From positions 50,872 through 114,871 of the forward strand of contig MGPC01000035.1 of the NCBI GenBank assembly GCA_001797315.1: 64,000 bases of DNA, written 5' to 3'. The translations under genes and the position numbers were made by a program. Origin of the DNA: Curvibacter sp. GWA2_64_110 (GTDB lineage: Bacteria > Pseudomonadota > Gammaproteobacteria > Burkholderiales > Burkholderiaceae_C). This document shows positions 28,571 through 37,154 of the stretch, in pieces. How positions within the stretch are numbered: the first letter of the stretch is position 1; each line of letters begins with the position of its first letter. Under the pieces are notes generated by a model. It had not been told where the DNA came from. It did not search any database and saw nothing but the letters and a program-made list of their open reading frames with translations.

Positions 28571-29161
28571 TCAAATGAAAATGACGTTGACGCTGTAGCG
28601 CGCCGGTACCACGCGCTGGAGATAGCAGGCCAGCTCGCCTCCGTTGAGCACCCCCTGCATCAACCGCTCCCCGACGCGCGAAGAGCCAACCCGAAAAGAC
28701 TTCGACTCGATGACCGCCGTGACCCACAGCTTTCCATCCAGCGCGCCAAGGCGCCGGCTGGCGCGCATGCCGCAGCGAAACGGCGTGTTGTAGCGGACGG
28801 TGGCTTGATAGCCCAGCCAGGCACAGATGGCCTCCAACGCCCCGGGGCTGGCCGGGCTGGAGTCGGCGTACTCAAGCGCCGGGCCACGCAACCTGGAGAG
28901 CAACAGCTTGCGTCTTGTTGCTTCGTCCTGGTTGGCGCCGAAACAGGCGTCTGGCAGGCCCGTGGATTCCTCCCACTCCGCCAGTCGCGTCACGGCCTGG
29001 TGCGGCTGCCACTGGGCGGCCGTCATTCGGGTGAACTCGTGCAACTGGCCGAGACCTTCGGCTCGGGCCTTGACCACGCGCATCAAGGTCGAATTGGGGT
29101 CGCGCGGCCAGGCAAAGCCTGTAGGCAACAGCGCGGCGAGGGCTTGCCAGAACTTGTTCAT
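28571..29161 (-). CDS. Mu gp48-like baseplate/tail protein (DUF2313)
   Basis: MNKFWQALAALLPTGFAWPR opens the protein, with a low-complexity-free fold and WLGYQATVRYNTPFRCGM in the second half, as in the YmfQ/gp48 family that joins baseplate and fibre. I use the ATG at 29161 (196 aa), because the upstream codons lie in the gp47 stop region. Order gp46-gp47-gp48-fibre is conserved in Mu-like phages. Confidence 0.85.
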   Translation of the reverse strand: MNKFWQALAALLPTGFAWPRDPNSTLMRVVKARAEGLGQLHEFTRMTAAQWQPHQAVTRLAEWEESTGLPDACFGANQDEATRRKLLLSRLRGPALEYADSSPASPGALEAICAWLGYQATVRYNTPFRCGMRASRRLGALDGKLWVTAVIESKSFRVGSSRVGERLMQGVLNGGELACYLQRVVPARYSVNVIFI

Positions 29162-29165
29162 GGCC

Positions 29166-30299
29166 TTAGATGAACGCCACCGCGCCAAGTACCAGCAGGG
29201 TGCTGTAGGTGCCGGCCGCGAAAACTCCGCCCTCTGTCAGCACGGGCGATGTGATGGCGTGGTTGTACTCGCCCACCACGCCGCTGGCCACCTCTTTCAG
29301 ATGGGAATGGGGGATTGACCCACCTGGAACCGCTTCCCTGAAAAACAGGTCCTGCAGGGCTTCAACGGCCGCCGCCCGGTTCGCGGCCGTGTCGGGCGAG
29401 ATGCTCATGGTCACATCGACCACCTGCGCCGTTGGGATGATCACGAACAGCTCATCCGGCGGACCACGCTTCGGGTCGCGGATGTAGTCCACCACCAGCT
29501 GCCGCTGGCCCTCGGTCGGCAGACCATGCGGGTCGTTCGCATCGGCCATGATGATCACGCCGGCCGTGGTCGGCCCAGCCGGGTTGCGCACGCCCCAGGC
29601 CCGCGTAATGCCGGCCACCTGCAGCGCCCAGCGCGCATAGTCGGCCGGCGCCCCGCCCTTGGGCTCATTGGCCAGGCGCTGCTGCAGCCGGTAGATGGCT
29701 TCGGAATCCGTCTCCACATCGGCCCCGCCCGAGATGCCGCTCGGCATATCCACCGTGAACGCCGCGTCGATGCCGTTGATCGAAGACGCCAGCGTGAGCG
29801 CCGAGCCTCCCGCCAAGTTACCGGCCGCGCCGGCCACCAGAGCCGTTACCGTTGCCGAGACGGCGCCGCCCGGCGCCACTGCAACGTCGGCCGCCACGGT
29901 GTACTGACGGCCGTCCTGGGCCTGCAGCACCTTACCCACCGTCAGCAGCGTCCCCGCCACGCCCGTGCCGGACACAGAGCCGCTTGCGGCCCATGCCCCC
30001 TTGCGTGGCATGTTGTAGGTCGCCAGCCAGCCGTCCAGAAAGTTGCCGGTCGAATAGATCGGGATTGCCTGGCGCGCGATGTGATCGCGCAGGTAGCGGT
30101 AAGCGCCATGCAGCCCCATGCCCTCGGCAAAAGCCAGCGCCTTGATGGTGCCGCGCGCCAGCTCCAGGTCAGCCGCGCTCAGGTCGCCGGCCGGTGACGC
30201 CGCCTGCTCGCCCAGCGCAAGGGCCTGCTGCTGCAGCCGAGCCTGGTTGTCCTGCAGCTCTTGAATGGACGGGATTGAAGTGCCCAGCGGCGTGCTCAT
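29166..30299 (-). CDS. baseplate J-like protein (Mu gp47)
   Basis: This is the wedge protein that builds the baseplate arms. LPRKG-type sequence around the N-terminal third (TYNMPRKGAWAASGSVSG), VTALVAGAAGNLAGGSALTL in the middle and RQLVVDYIRDPKRGPPDE are typical of the gpJ family. Start at the ATG 30299 (MSTPLGTSIPSIQEL), overlapping the gp46 stop; 377 aa. Confidence 0.9.
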   Translation of the reverse strand: MSTPLGTSIPSIQELQDNQARLQQQALALGEQAASPAGDLSAADLELARGTIKALAFAEGMGLHGAYRYLRDHIARQAIPIYSTGNFLDGWLATYNMPRKGAWAASGSVSGTGVAGTLLTVGKVLQAQDGRQYTVAADVAVAPGGAVSATVTALVAGAAGNLAGGSALTLASSINGIDAAFTVDMPSGISGGADVETDSEAIYRLQQRLANEPKGGAPADYARWALQVAGITRAWGVRNPAGPTTAGVIIMADANDPHGLPTEGQRQLVVDYIRDPKRGPPDELFVIIPTAQVVDVTMSISPDTAANRAAAVEALQDLFFREAVPGGSIPHSHLKEVASGVVGEYNHAITSPVLTEGGVFAAGTYSTLLVLGAVAFI

Positions 30300-30886
30300 T
30301 GCGCCAGCCTCCGGATCGACGTGCCCCACAGCACGTCATAGACCGGGCGCGCTTGCCCCGGCTTGTAGATCGCCGGGCGAACCGCCAGGCGGTCCATCCG
30401 CTCGCCGGTCCACAGGGCGCTCACCTCGACGCGGCTGGCGACGCCATCGCGCACCATCCACTGCAGCGCCTCAAAGGCGGCGAAGCGCGCCGTCTCCAGC
30501 ACCTCCGTCGCCGCCTTGCCCGTGTAGCACGTCCAGAGCCGCGATCCCCAAGGGTCCGGCCGGCTGTCGAAATCGGCGCTGGCGAACTCATCGCCCACCC
30601 AGCCGCGCCGGTCCGTCTCATTCATCGGCAGCTTGTCGTCGTCCGTGGCCCGGGCATCCGAGAACAGCGAGATGATCACCGCCGTCTGCAGCGTGTCTTC
30701 CAGCTCCAGCGAGTAGGTCGCCAGCACATCGGCATATGCGGCCGGCTTGCCATCCGGCTGCACAAAGTCCTTCCACGGGTAGCTCACAGCCGGCCCGGGC
30801 GCCACCAACCGCAGGTCAAACGGCACCGCAAAGACGCTCGCGGCGCCTGTGGTTCTGGGCTGGGGGCGGATGGCCACATCAAACAT
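30296..30886 (-). CDS. Mu gp46-like baseplate protein
   Basis: The motif NETDRRGWVGDEFAS is diagnostic of the GP46 family, a small baseplate wedge protein. Length is 196 aa, start MFDVAIRPQPRTTG. There is no Shine-Dalgarno sequence. The late-promoter -10 GACACT ends seven bases upstream of the A of the ATG, so the mRNA is predicted to begin at the start codon itself. It opens the last late unit (gp46 to the membrane protein). Confidence 0.9.
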   Translation of the reverse strand: MFDVAIRPQPRTTGAASVFAVPFDLRLVAPGPAVSYPWKDFVQPDGKPAAYADVLATYSLELEDTLQTAVIISLFSDARATDDDKLPMNETDRRGWVGDEFASADFDSRPDPWGSRLWTCYTGKAATEVLETARFAAFEALQWMVRDGVASRVEVSALWTGERMDRLAVRPAIYKPGQARPVYDVLWGTSIRRLAQ

Positions 30887-30892
30887 GCGGCC

Positions 30893-30937
30893 AGTGTCTT
30901 AAAAGGCGGTCAAGCGGTCATGGTGAAACACTTCACC
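30893..30937 (-). promoter_or_regulatory. late promoter 1 (gp46 unit): activator dyad and -10
   Basis: The dyad GGTGAA-N4-TTCACC lies at 30922-30937 and the -10 GACACT at 30893-30898, with 23 bases between. Predicted transcription start is 30886, the A of the gp46 ATG. Same structure as three other sites in this prophage. Confidence 0.8.
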
Positions 30938-30953
30938 GCAGCGGCCCGCGGGG

Positions 30954-31463
30954 TCAGAAATCGCCCGTGTTGCCGCCGCCGTTCAGCACATTGCCGTGGT
31001 TGTGCCCCAGCACTTCCTTGCCCCCCACCTTCAGGCTGGTGTCGGCCGCCACTGAAGCCGCGTTGAAGACGCCAGAGGCGGTTGCCGTCGGCGTGTTGAA
31101 GGCCATGCCCATGCTGGCATTCACGGTGTACTGCTGTGCATTGACCAGGTAGTGATCGCAGTCCACCTGCACCACGCGGCCCGCCTTGAGACACACCATG
31201 TGGCCTTCTTTGTGCCACACAGCCACCTCATAGGGTGCCAGAGCCGGCCGCTCGGCCGTGCGGTCCAGCCGCAGGATGATCGTGTGCCCGCAAACCTCCA
31301 GGCGTAGGCCATCGCCGTCCACCACATTGGCCGCAAAGCCGTAGTCCTGCGGTCGCGGTGTCCCATCGCGCGCATCATGCTCAAGGCCCTCCACCCGGCC
31401 CCGCTGCATACGGCCCTCCTTCAGCCCACGCACGCGCACCCAGCGCAGCAGATTGCTCAGCAT
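30954..31463 (-). CDS. Mu gp45-like baseplate spike protein (gpV family)
   Basis: The 169-aa protein has an OB-like N-terminal part and a C-terminal beta-helix with repeated short strands (QYTVNASMGMAFNTPTATAS, GVFNAASVAADTSLKVGG) ending HNHGNVLNGGGNTGDF, as in phage puncturing spikes. The His-rich HNH near the end may bind the iron often found at spike tips; this is inference. Its start overlaps the gp44 stop by one base. Confidence 0.88.
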   Translation of the reverse strand: MLSNLLRWVRVRGLKEGRMQRGRVEGLEHDARDGTPRPQDYGFAANVVDGDGLRLEVCGHTIILRLDRTAERPALAPYEVAVWHKEGHMVCLKAGRVVQVDCDHYLVNAQQYTVNASMGMAFNTPTATASGVFNAASVAADTSLKVGGKEVLGHNHGNVLNGGGNTGDF

Positions 31464-32578
31464 CAGCGCCCCCCTTGCGCGCGGTCGCTCGGGCCGCGCG
31501 GGTGGTTGCTGGTGTTGCCCCGGTTGCCCCAGTTGCGGCGGCGTACCTTGGTCTTGAGCGGCGCAGTGTCATAGGCCTCCCTCGGCCGCACCAGCAGCTC
31601 CGTCACATCGCCTTCCTTCAGGTCGCACGTCTGCTTGACCGAACAGATCAGCCACTCGACGCCGTCCAACCCGGCCACGTCGTCATAGATGGGCACGCGC
31701 TGATTCACCGGCCACGGCTCGCCTTGGTAGGTCCACCCCTCCACCACGTAGCGAAAGCCGAAAGCGTGGCCGCGGCGCACGCGCATGGTGTGATCGGCCA
31801 GCAATTTCAATTCGGCCTGGGTGGTGTTGCCGTCCGCATTGATCACCAGCGGCAGATAGCGCTCAATCTCGGAATCTTCGGCCGTTGCCTTCAGCCCCTT
31901 CGCAAGGTCTGTTGCATCTGCGTCATCGCTTTGGCCATAGACGATGTACTGGCTGTGCCGGCGCTCATCGCTGCCAACCGACTCCATGGAAATCACGTTT
32001 TGGCCGCGCACGATGGCACCTTTGAACCGGGTTTTACCGGCCTGGGTGAGCAGCACCCGGCCAGCGTCGTCACAAGTCACCAGCACGCCGCGCAGCTTGG
32101 CGGCCCTGGAGATGGCGTCCAGCGCCAGCTCGCCATGCCCCAGCTTGAAATCCTTCACCGGGTCGCCCAGCTCGGTGTCCACCACCAGCTCAAGCCCGAA
32201 TGGCTTGAGAATGTCCCGGATGATCCGGTCGATCATTACATTGCGCCATTGGCCGCCCTCATAGATGGCTGAGCAGTGCACCAGGTCGCCCGCGCGGCTG
32301 CGGCCGACGACCCGCATCCCGCACTCATTGCGCCGGTAGAACGGCTCAGCCGCCAGCACATAGCCCGCGAGCACGGCCCTGTCGCCGATCAGCACCTTCA
32401 CCTCCATGCCCCGGCGAATGTCGGGCGGCTGTCCCGGCACCAGCGACACCGGAATCGAAAACGTCCCGGCCAGCGCCTCCAGGTTGCGCTCCACCTCGCT
32501 TTGCAACCAGCCCTCATAGGCCCGCCCGTTAACTACCACGGCGATCTTCGCGTCGTCCCGCGTGTACTGCTCTGCCAT
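31463..32578 (-). CDS. Mu gp44-like baseplate hub protein (gpP/gpD family)
   Basis: The 371-aa protein matches the hub family: VVVNGRAYEGWLQSEVERNL, VVGRSRAGDLVHCSAIYEGG, and AISRAAKLRGVLVTCDDAGR. The C-terminus is very basic (KTKVRRRNWGNRGNTSNHPR), an unusual tail that may be disordered. Position between the gp43-like protein and the spike is conserved. Confidence 0.88.
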   Translation of the reverse strand: MAEQYTRDDAKIAVVVNGRAYEGWLQSEVERNLEALAGTFSIPVSLVPGQPPDIRRGMEVKVLIGDRAVLAGYVLAAEPFYRRNECGMRVVGRSRAGDLVHCSAIYEGGQWRNVMIDRIIRDILKPFGLELVVDTELGDPVKDFKLGHGELALDAISRAAKLRGVLVTCDDAGRVLLTQAGKTRFKGAIVRGQNVISMESVGSDERRHSQYIVYGQSDDADATDLAKGLKATAEDSEIERYLPLVINADGNTTQAELKLLADHTMRVRRGHAFGFRYVVEGWTYQGEPWPVNQRVPIYDDVAGLDGVEWLICSVKQTCDLKEGDVTELLVRPREAYDTAPLKTKVRRRNWGNRGNTSNHPRGPSDRAQGGR

Positions 32579-33888
32579 CAGTCGCGCCTCATGATGCGCA
32601 GCGGCTTGCCCGGCGGCACCAGCAGCGGGTGCTCGATGTGCGGGTTCATCGCCAGGATTTCATCCGCATGGGCGGCCGTACCGAACAGCTTGTAGCTCAC
32701 CAGCCACACCGGCATCCAGCCGGCCGGCGTGTAGGTGGTCAACCGAACCAGGTCGCGGCTGCGGTCGCGTATATCGGCCAGCGAGGCTGTCAGCAAGGCC
32801 ATCATTGCGTCATGCCAGGAAGACTCCGGCACCGCGCCACTGGCCTCCCGGGTCGATGCCCGCAGCATCAGGCGCGTGGCCTGGGCGTGCACCTGGGTGC
32901 GCAGCGCCAGCGCATCGTCGTAGCTGCTCAACTCGGCCGAGGCAATGGCCTGCACCCAGCCGGCCAGCGCCAGCGACTCCACCAGTTGGTCACCGGCGTC
33001 CGTCAAGGCTGCCAGTTGCATGCGGGCCGGCGTGTTCCGGTCCAGGCTGGTCGCATCGCCCGCGCCGTACATCACAGGCCCCGCGCCCTCGGCCGGCACG
33101 ATGGACACTTCAAAGTCCTTTTGAGGCAGCTTCGCCCCCATGTCAAACAGCCCTGAAAAAGCGGCTGCAAAGTCCCGGGAAGACGCCGCGCTGATGTCCG
33201 CCGGCAGAGAGAACAGGTTCGAGATCGCGCTAGCCAGCAACCGCGGTTGCCGCACCAGGCCGCCCAGGCCGTCGCGCAGCGCCTGGTAGTTGCCGATGGC
33301 CATGTTGGTGAAGTCGCCCAGATCGCGAGTCACGTTCGACATGCCGGCCCAGACCGCGCTCACCGACTCGGTCACTCGTGCCACGGCGCGGTCTGCCACC
33401 CAGCCCGGCTTGCCGTCCAGGCTGTAGGCCGACGCGAACGCGTCCACGCTGGCCGCCTTGGCCTGCCCGGCCTTGGCTGCGGCCGTCTGGGCGGTGTTGG
33501 TCACCCCGGCCGGGTAGCGGCGCACCTCGGCCCGCACAAAGGTCAGGTCAAAGCGCGCGATCCCGCCCTCGGCCGCGGGGTTCTCCTTGATCGCGTATTT
33601 GCCCGCCACGAACACCCGCAGGCTGCCCGCCGTCGGGTGAATCAGAACACCTTCGCCCGTCAGCACCTCGCGCAGGCGGTCGCGCTGTTCCTGGTAGTCG
33701 TCGCCGATCACGTAGGCCGAGAACTTGATCTCCTCGGCCGCCTCGCCCATGCGGAACACCGTGGGCAGGTCCTGGAACGGGTACTCGCGCAGCACCACGT
33801 TGTCGCCGGCCTGGTGCTCAATGCCGTCCACCTGGAACGGCACGTTGCGAAAGCTCGCAGGCTTCAGTTGTTCCAGCCAGGTTGCCAT
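32578..33888 (-). CDS. Mu gp43-like tail/DNA circularisation N-terminal domain protein
   Basis: The opening MATWLEQLKPASFRNVPFQV with EYPFQDLPTVFRMGEAAEEI is the DNA-circulation N-terminal domain of Mu gpN. A long alpha-helical middle and a C-terminal LysM-like short end (HADEILAMNPHIEHPLLVPP) follow; the latter resembles the LysM-type tail-hub domain. Length is 436 aa. It overlaps the tape measure gene upstream and gp44 downstream. Confidence 0.85.
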   Translation of the reverse strand: MATWLEQLKPASFRNVPFQVDGIEHQAGDNVVLREYPFQDLPTVFRMGEAAEEIKFSAYVIGDDYQEQRDRLREVLTGEGVLIHPTAGSLRVFVAGKYAIKENPAAEGGIARFDLTFVRAEVRRYPAGVTNTAQTAAAKAGQAKAASVDAFASAYSLDGKPGWVADRAVARVTESVSAVWAGMSNVTRDLGDFTNMAIGNYQALRDGLGGLVRQPRLLASAISNLFSLPADISAASSRDFAAAFSGLFDMGAKLPQKDFEVSIVPAEGAGPVMYGAGDATSLDRNTPARMQLAALTDAGDQLVESLALAGWVQAIASAELSSYDDALALRTQVHAQATRLMLRASTREASGAVPESSWHDAMMALLTASLADIRDRSRDLVRLTTYTPAGWMPVWLVSYKLFGTAAHADEILAMNPHIEHPLLVPPGKPLRIMRRD

Positions 33889-35996
33889 CAGCGCACACTT
33901 CCCGGGTTGGTCGGGCCGGGGCTGATGCGGATCAGCGAAGGCTGCCGCAGCACGGTCGGCTGCGTCGTTACGCCGTCGGTGGTCACGTGCACATCAAGTC
34001 GCAGCACGCCTTCCCCGATCTTCAGCTCCGGCCCCATGGCCAGCCCGCCCATGCCGGCCAGGCTCAGACGGCGCGGATCGTCGAGCGCACCGCCCGGGCC
34101 AAGTGCGCGGGCCTGCGGCTTGGCCCACAGCCAGTCGAAGATCGCGCCGGAGCCATACGCCCCCGCCAAACCGCCCCCGATAGCCCCAAGAAGCGTGCCC
34201 AAGCCGGGCAGCACGCTACCGGCCGCGGCACCCGCCAGCGCGCCGCCCAGCAGGCCCGCGCCATTCGTCACGCCCACGCGGGTCAGCTCTCGCGCCTTGT
34301 CGGCGTTGGGGTCAGCCAGGACTGCCGTGCCCTCCAGCAGCGCCGCAATGCCGGTCGTGATCCCGCCGTACTTCAGCATCTTCGCCAACTGTGCAGATGA
34401 AGCAATGCCGGAGGCAGCCGCTCTTACCGCTGCCGCACCCCCTGCACCAGCGCCACTAGCGGCACCTCCGGCACCCTCCAAAACTGGCCATGCCAGCGCC
34501 CCCGCGGCCTGGGCCGCGGCCGGCGCAGCGGCACCGCGCAAAATCAACGCCTTCCACAACGCGCCGCCAAAGCGGCCCATCAGATAGGCGCCAGCCGCGC
34601 CTCCGGCCATCAGGCCGGCCGTGCCAACACCCGGATGGTTCTCGATAAAACGCCCGGCCGGATCGAGCAGGCTGTTGGCCCCGTCCATCAGCGGCTTTGC
34701 CGCCTGCCCCGTCTGCGTGGCGATCTTGGCCATCACGTTCTCGATGGTGCCGCCCAGGGCCTCCAGCTTGGCCGAGAACGTCTCCATCTTCATCGAGATG
34801 CGCTGGTCCAGGCTGGCCTGCGCGTCGATCTTGTCCAGGGCTTCCTGGTAGGCCTGCTGGCCTTTCTGCACCAGAATCTGCGCCGGCCGGCCAGCTTCCA
34901 CGCCGAACAACCGCGTCAGCACCTTCTGCTGCTCGGCCTGGCTCAGCGGCTGCAGCTTGGCAAGCTGGGCAAGCATGTTCTCGACGCCCGAGAACTGCCC
35001 CTTTTCGTTGTAGAACTGCATGTCGATACCATGCTCGGACAGCAGCCCGCGCACCTCGCGCGCTTCCTTGCTGTTCTTGTTGACGCGCGAATCGAACTGA
35101 CCGATGCGCTGCAGCATCATGCTGAAGTTCGTCCCGAAGCTCGAAGACTCCAGTCCAACCTGGGCCGCGATGCCCTGTACCGCCAGCAGCTTCTTGGCGT
35201 TGTCCAGGCCGGTCAGGCCCAGCGTGTTGTAAGTCGGCGCAGCGTAGCTGGCCACCATCCGGTAATCGCTCGGGTTGATGCCGAAGGCGTAGCGCCCGCG
35301 CTGCATCAGGTCAGCCATCTTCACCAGCTCATCATCCTTGAGTCCATAGGCCTCGCGGACCTTGGCGATGGTCTCCGCACTCTGGTACTGGTCCATGCCC
35401 GTCAGCACGCCGAAGTAGCTCGCCGCGCGCAGGCCGCCCCCCGCCACCACGCCGGTGGGCGTGCCCTGCTCGATCAGGGCGCGGGCCGCCATCATGAAAT
35501 CCTTGGTGGTGCCCGGGAGCTGATTCCCCAGCTTGGTAGCCTCCGCGCTGATCTTGTCGAAGTCCTTGGACACCTTGCCACTGGCGTCCGTCATGGCGAT
35601 GCGCAGATCCTGCGTAGCCTCTTCCAGGTTGGCAAAGGCCCGGATGGGCGGCGCCATGACCGTCCTGGCACCGTAATAGCCGGCTGAGATCTCGGCGAAC
35701 TTCTCGGGCGCCTTGTCCAAGCCGCGCGCCATCGACTCGCGCATGCGCTGCATCTTGGCCTGGGCGGCGTCTGCCGCCTGGCCCAGGCGCTGCAGGTAGC
35801 CGATCTGGCGCTCCGTGCTTGTGTTCTGGCCGATACGGCCGATCACCCGGTCCAGATTCACCATGCGGTCGCTCGTGCGGCCCACGGCGGCGTCCATGCG
35901 CCGTTGCGCGTCTTCCACCACCTTGGCGTCGGCCTGGGCCTTGGGGCCGAGGTTGGACACCAGCTCGATGAAATACTTCAGCCGCATTTCGCTCAT
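33888..35996 (-). CDS. tail tape measure protein
   Basis: The 702-aa protein starts MSEMRLKYFIELVSNLGPKA. Coiled-coil N-terminal part, AISAGYYGARTVMAPPIRAF with the TMP core motif region (LEEATQDLRIAMTDASGKV), and long Gly/Ala-rich hydrophobic stretches (about residues 470-620). It sets tail length and is likely to insert in the membrane on DNA entry. It lies right after the frameshifting chaperone pair, as expected. Confidence 0.92.
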   Translation of the reverse strand: MSEMRLKYFIELVSNLGPKAQADAKVVEDAQRRMDAAVGRTSDRMVNLDRVIGRIGQNTSTERQIGYLQRLGQAADAAQAKMQRMRESMARGLDKAPEKFAEISAGYYGARTVMAPPIRAFANLEEATQDLRIAMTDASGKVSKDFDKISAEATKLGNQLPGTTKDFMMAARALIEQGTPTGVVAGGGLRAASYFGVLTGMDQYQSAETIAKVREAYGLKDDELVKMADLMQRGRYAFGINPSDYRMVASYAAPTYNTLGLTGLDNAKKLLAVQGIAAQVGLESSSFGTNFSMMLQRIGQFDSRVNKNSKEAREVRGLLSEHGIDMQFYNEKGQFSGVENMLAQLAKLQPLSQAEQQKVLTRLFGVEAGRPAQILVQKGQQAYQEALDKIDAQASLDQRISMKMETFSAKLEALGGTIENVMAKIATQTGQAAKPLMDGANSLLDPAGRFIENHPGVGTAGLMAGGAAGAYLMGRFGGALWKALILRGAAAPAAAQAAGALAWPVLEGAGGAASGAGAGGAAAVRAAASGIASSAQLAKMLKYGGITTGIAALLEGTAVLADPNADKARELTRVGVTNGAGLLGGALAGAAAGSVLPGLGTLLGAIGGGLAGAYGSGAIFDWLWAKPQARALGPGGALDDPRRLSLAGMGGLAMGPELKIGEGVLRLDVHVTTDGVTTQPTVLRQPSLIRISPGPTNPGSVR

Positions 35997-35999
35997 GGG

Positions 36000-36197
36000 T
36001 CAGGCCTTCTTGGATTTCGCCGCAACCAGCTCAGCCGCGAGCGCCTCCACCCGTCCCTTGGGCAGCGCCTCCAGTGAAATCGGCGAGCAGTGCAGGGCCA
36101 GACTCAGCGTGACCAGCATCCGCTCCCACGTTTGCAGTCTGGCCCACGGGCTGTGGGGATGCGGCCGGGGCCGGATTGCGGCCCATGTAGAACGCAT
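36000..36197 (-). CDS. downstream part of the tail assembly chaperone (frameshift extension)
   Basis: This frame is open from 36197 and overlaps the gp41-like gene in another register. The segment WERMLVTLSLALHCSPISLEALP resembles the T part of G-GT tail chaperones. No convincing start codon or ribosome site exists, so it is probably made by ribosomal frameshifting from the upstream gene. The two registers are related by +1, equal to -2; Mu itself is known for a -2 shift here. The slip site cannot be fixed by eye. Confidence 0.65.
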   Translation of the reverse strand: MRSTWAAIRPRPHPHSPWARLQTWERMLVTLSLALHCSPISLEALPKGRVEALAAELVAAKSKKA

Positions 36198-36612
36198 CGA
36201 ACTCGGCCTGGGACAGCGTGCCGTATCGCACCTGGGCCGCCAGCGTGATCAGCACCACCCGCTCTTCGATCAACTGCAGATCATGCGGACTCAGCTTGCC
36301 CAACACGTCCAGGTCCAGCACATCCAGAGGTATCGACATGCCGTCGCACTCGAACGCCGCACAATGCCGCATCGTCATGGCAAATCGGAAATCGCCATCG
36401 CTGGCCAGCAGCTTGGGCACGCCGCTCAACATCACCACCCGCTCGGAGAGCCGCACCGCGATCCGTTCGTCTGCGACGGATGTCTCGCGCAGCTTCACCG
36501 TGCGGTAGCGCAGCGTCTTGCCGCCGGCCTCAACCGGAAGGCCATCTACAAGCGTCAGACTGAAAAGGTCGTCGATGCCGGACGACGCAGCGGGGGTGCT
36601 TTTCGTGTTCAT
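36031..36612 (-). CDS. tail assembly chaperone (Mu gp41-like)
   Basis: MNTKSTPAASSGIDDLFSLT starts at 36612; the body has TVKLRETSVADERIAVRLSE and VLGKLSPHDLQLIEERVVL, followed by a Gly/Ala/Pro-rich end. Length is 193 aa. It binds the tape measure protein during tail building. The ATG lies one base after the predicted start of late transcription, and no ribosome binding site precedes it. Confidence 0.82.
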   Translation of the reverse strand: MNTKSTPAASSGIDDLFSLTLVDGLPVEAGGKTLRYRTVKLRETSVADERIAVRLSERVVMLSGVPKLLASDGDFRFAMTMRHCAAFECDGMSIPLDVLDLDVLGKLSPHDLQLIEERVVLITLAAQVRYGTLSQAEFDAFYMGRNPAPAASPQPVGQTANVGADAGHAESGPALLADFTGGAAQGTGGGARG

Positions 36613-36619
36613 GGCATGG

Positions 36620-36664
36620 AGTGTCTTTTCCCCCGCCTCGCCGGTCATGGTGAAACACTTCACC
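36620..36664 (-). promoter_or_regulatory. late promoter 2 (tail chaperone/tape unit): activator dyad and -10
   Basis: Dyad GGTGAA-N4-TTCACC at 36649-36664, 23 bases, then GACACT at 36620-36625. Predicted start of transcription is 36613, one base before the ATG. Confidence 0.8.
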
Positions 36665-36677
36665 GCCCCAAATGAAA

Positions 36678-36705
36678 GGGCGGGGCACCTCTCGATGCCC
36701 CGCCC
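36678..36705 (-). terminator. terminator after the tail tube gene
   Basis: GGGCGGGGCA (36678-36687) and TGCCCCGCCC (36696-36705) form a perfect 10-bp stem. On the minus strand TTTCATTT follows. It separates the capsid-sheath-tube transcript from late promoter 2, which begins 14 bp further on. Confidence 0.75.
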
Positions 36706-36748
36706 AGTGCCCTGGCCGGGCCGGCCTTCGCGCTACGGTTGTGTCAGG

Positions 36749-37120
36749 TCAAAGCCACTGCAGATCGGCGTTCAGAATGAACGTCACGTCCACCGTGCCG
36801 GCGCCGATGTCGCCCAGTTCGCCAAAGGTGGCTTTGGGCGCCAGGCATTTGCGGCCGGTAAAACTGTCGCGCATGGCAATCTGCACGCCGCTCATGCCGG
36901 CGTAGGCCTTCGGGTTGGCGGTGGCGGCCCATTGCAGCTTGGCCTTGAGGACGCGCGCCACGCGCGAGCGGGTCGTGAAGTCGTCGCCGCTGGCGCTGAG
37001 TTTCGGGTCGTTCTTGAAGCCGGCTGCGCCTGACAGCGTGGCGCTGCTGTCCTCGAATGCGATCGCCTGGCCGTCCACGATGAGGGTGTCGATGTGGAAG
37101 AGCTGATTTTCACCTGCCAT
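36749..37120 (-). CDS. phage tail tube protein (Mu gp40/gpM)
   Basis: The 123-aa protein MAGENQLFHIDTLIVDGQAI has ARVLKAKLQWAATANPKAYA and ends in beta-rich sequence, as in the Mu tube family. Many copies form the inner tube inside the contractile sheath. It follows the sheath gene after 34 bases and is the last gene before the terminator. Confidence 0.88.
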   Translation of the reverse strand: MAGENQLFHIDTLIVDGQAIAFEDSSATLSGAAGFKNDPKLSASGDDFTTRSRVARVLKAKLQWAATANPKAYAGMSGVQIAMRDSFTGRKCLAPKATFGELGDIGAGTVDVTFILNADLQWL

Positions 37121-37154
37121 GTTCTTCTCCTGGTAGTTTCAGATTGGGCGCGGC

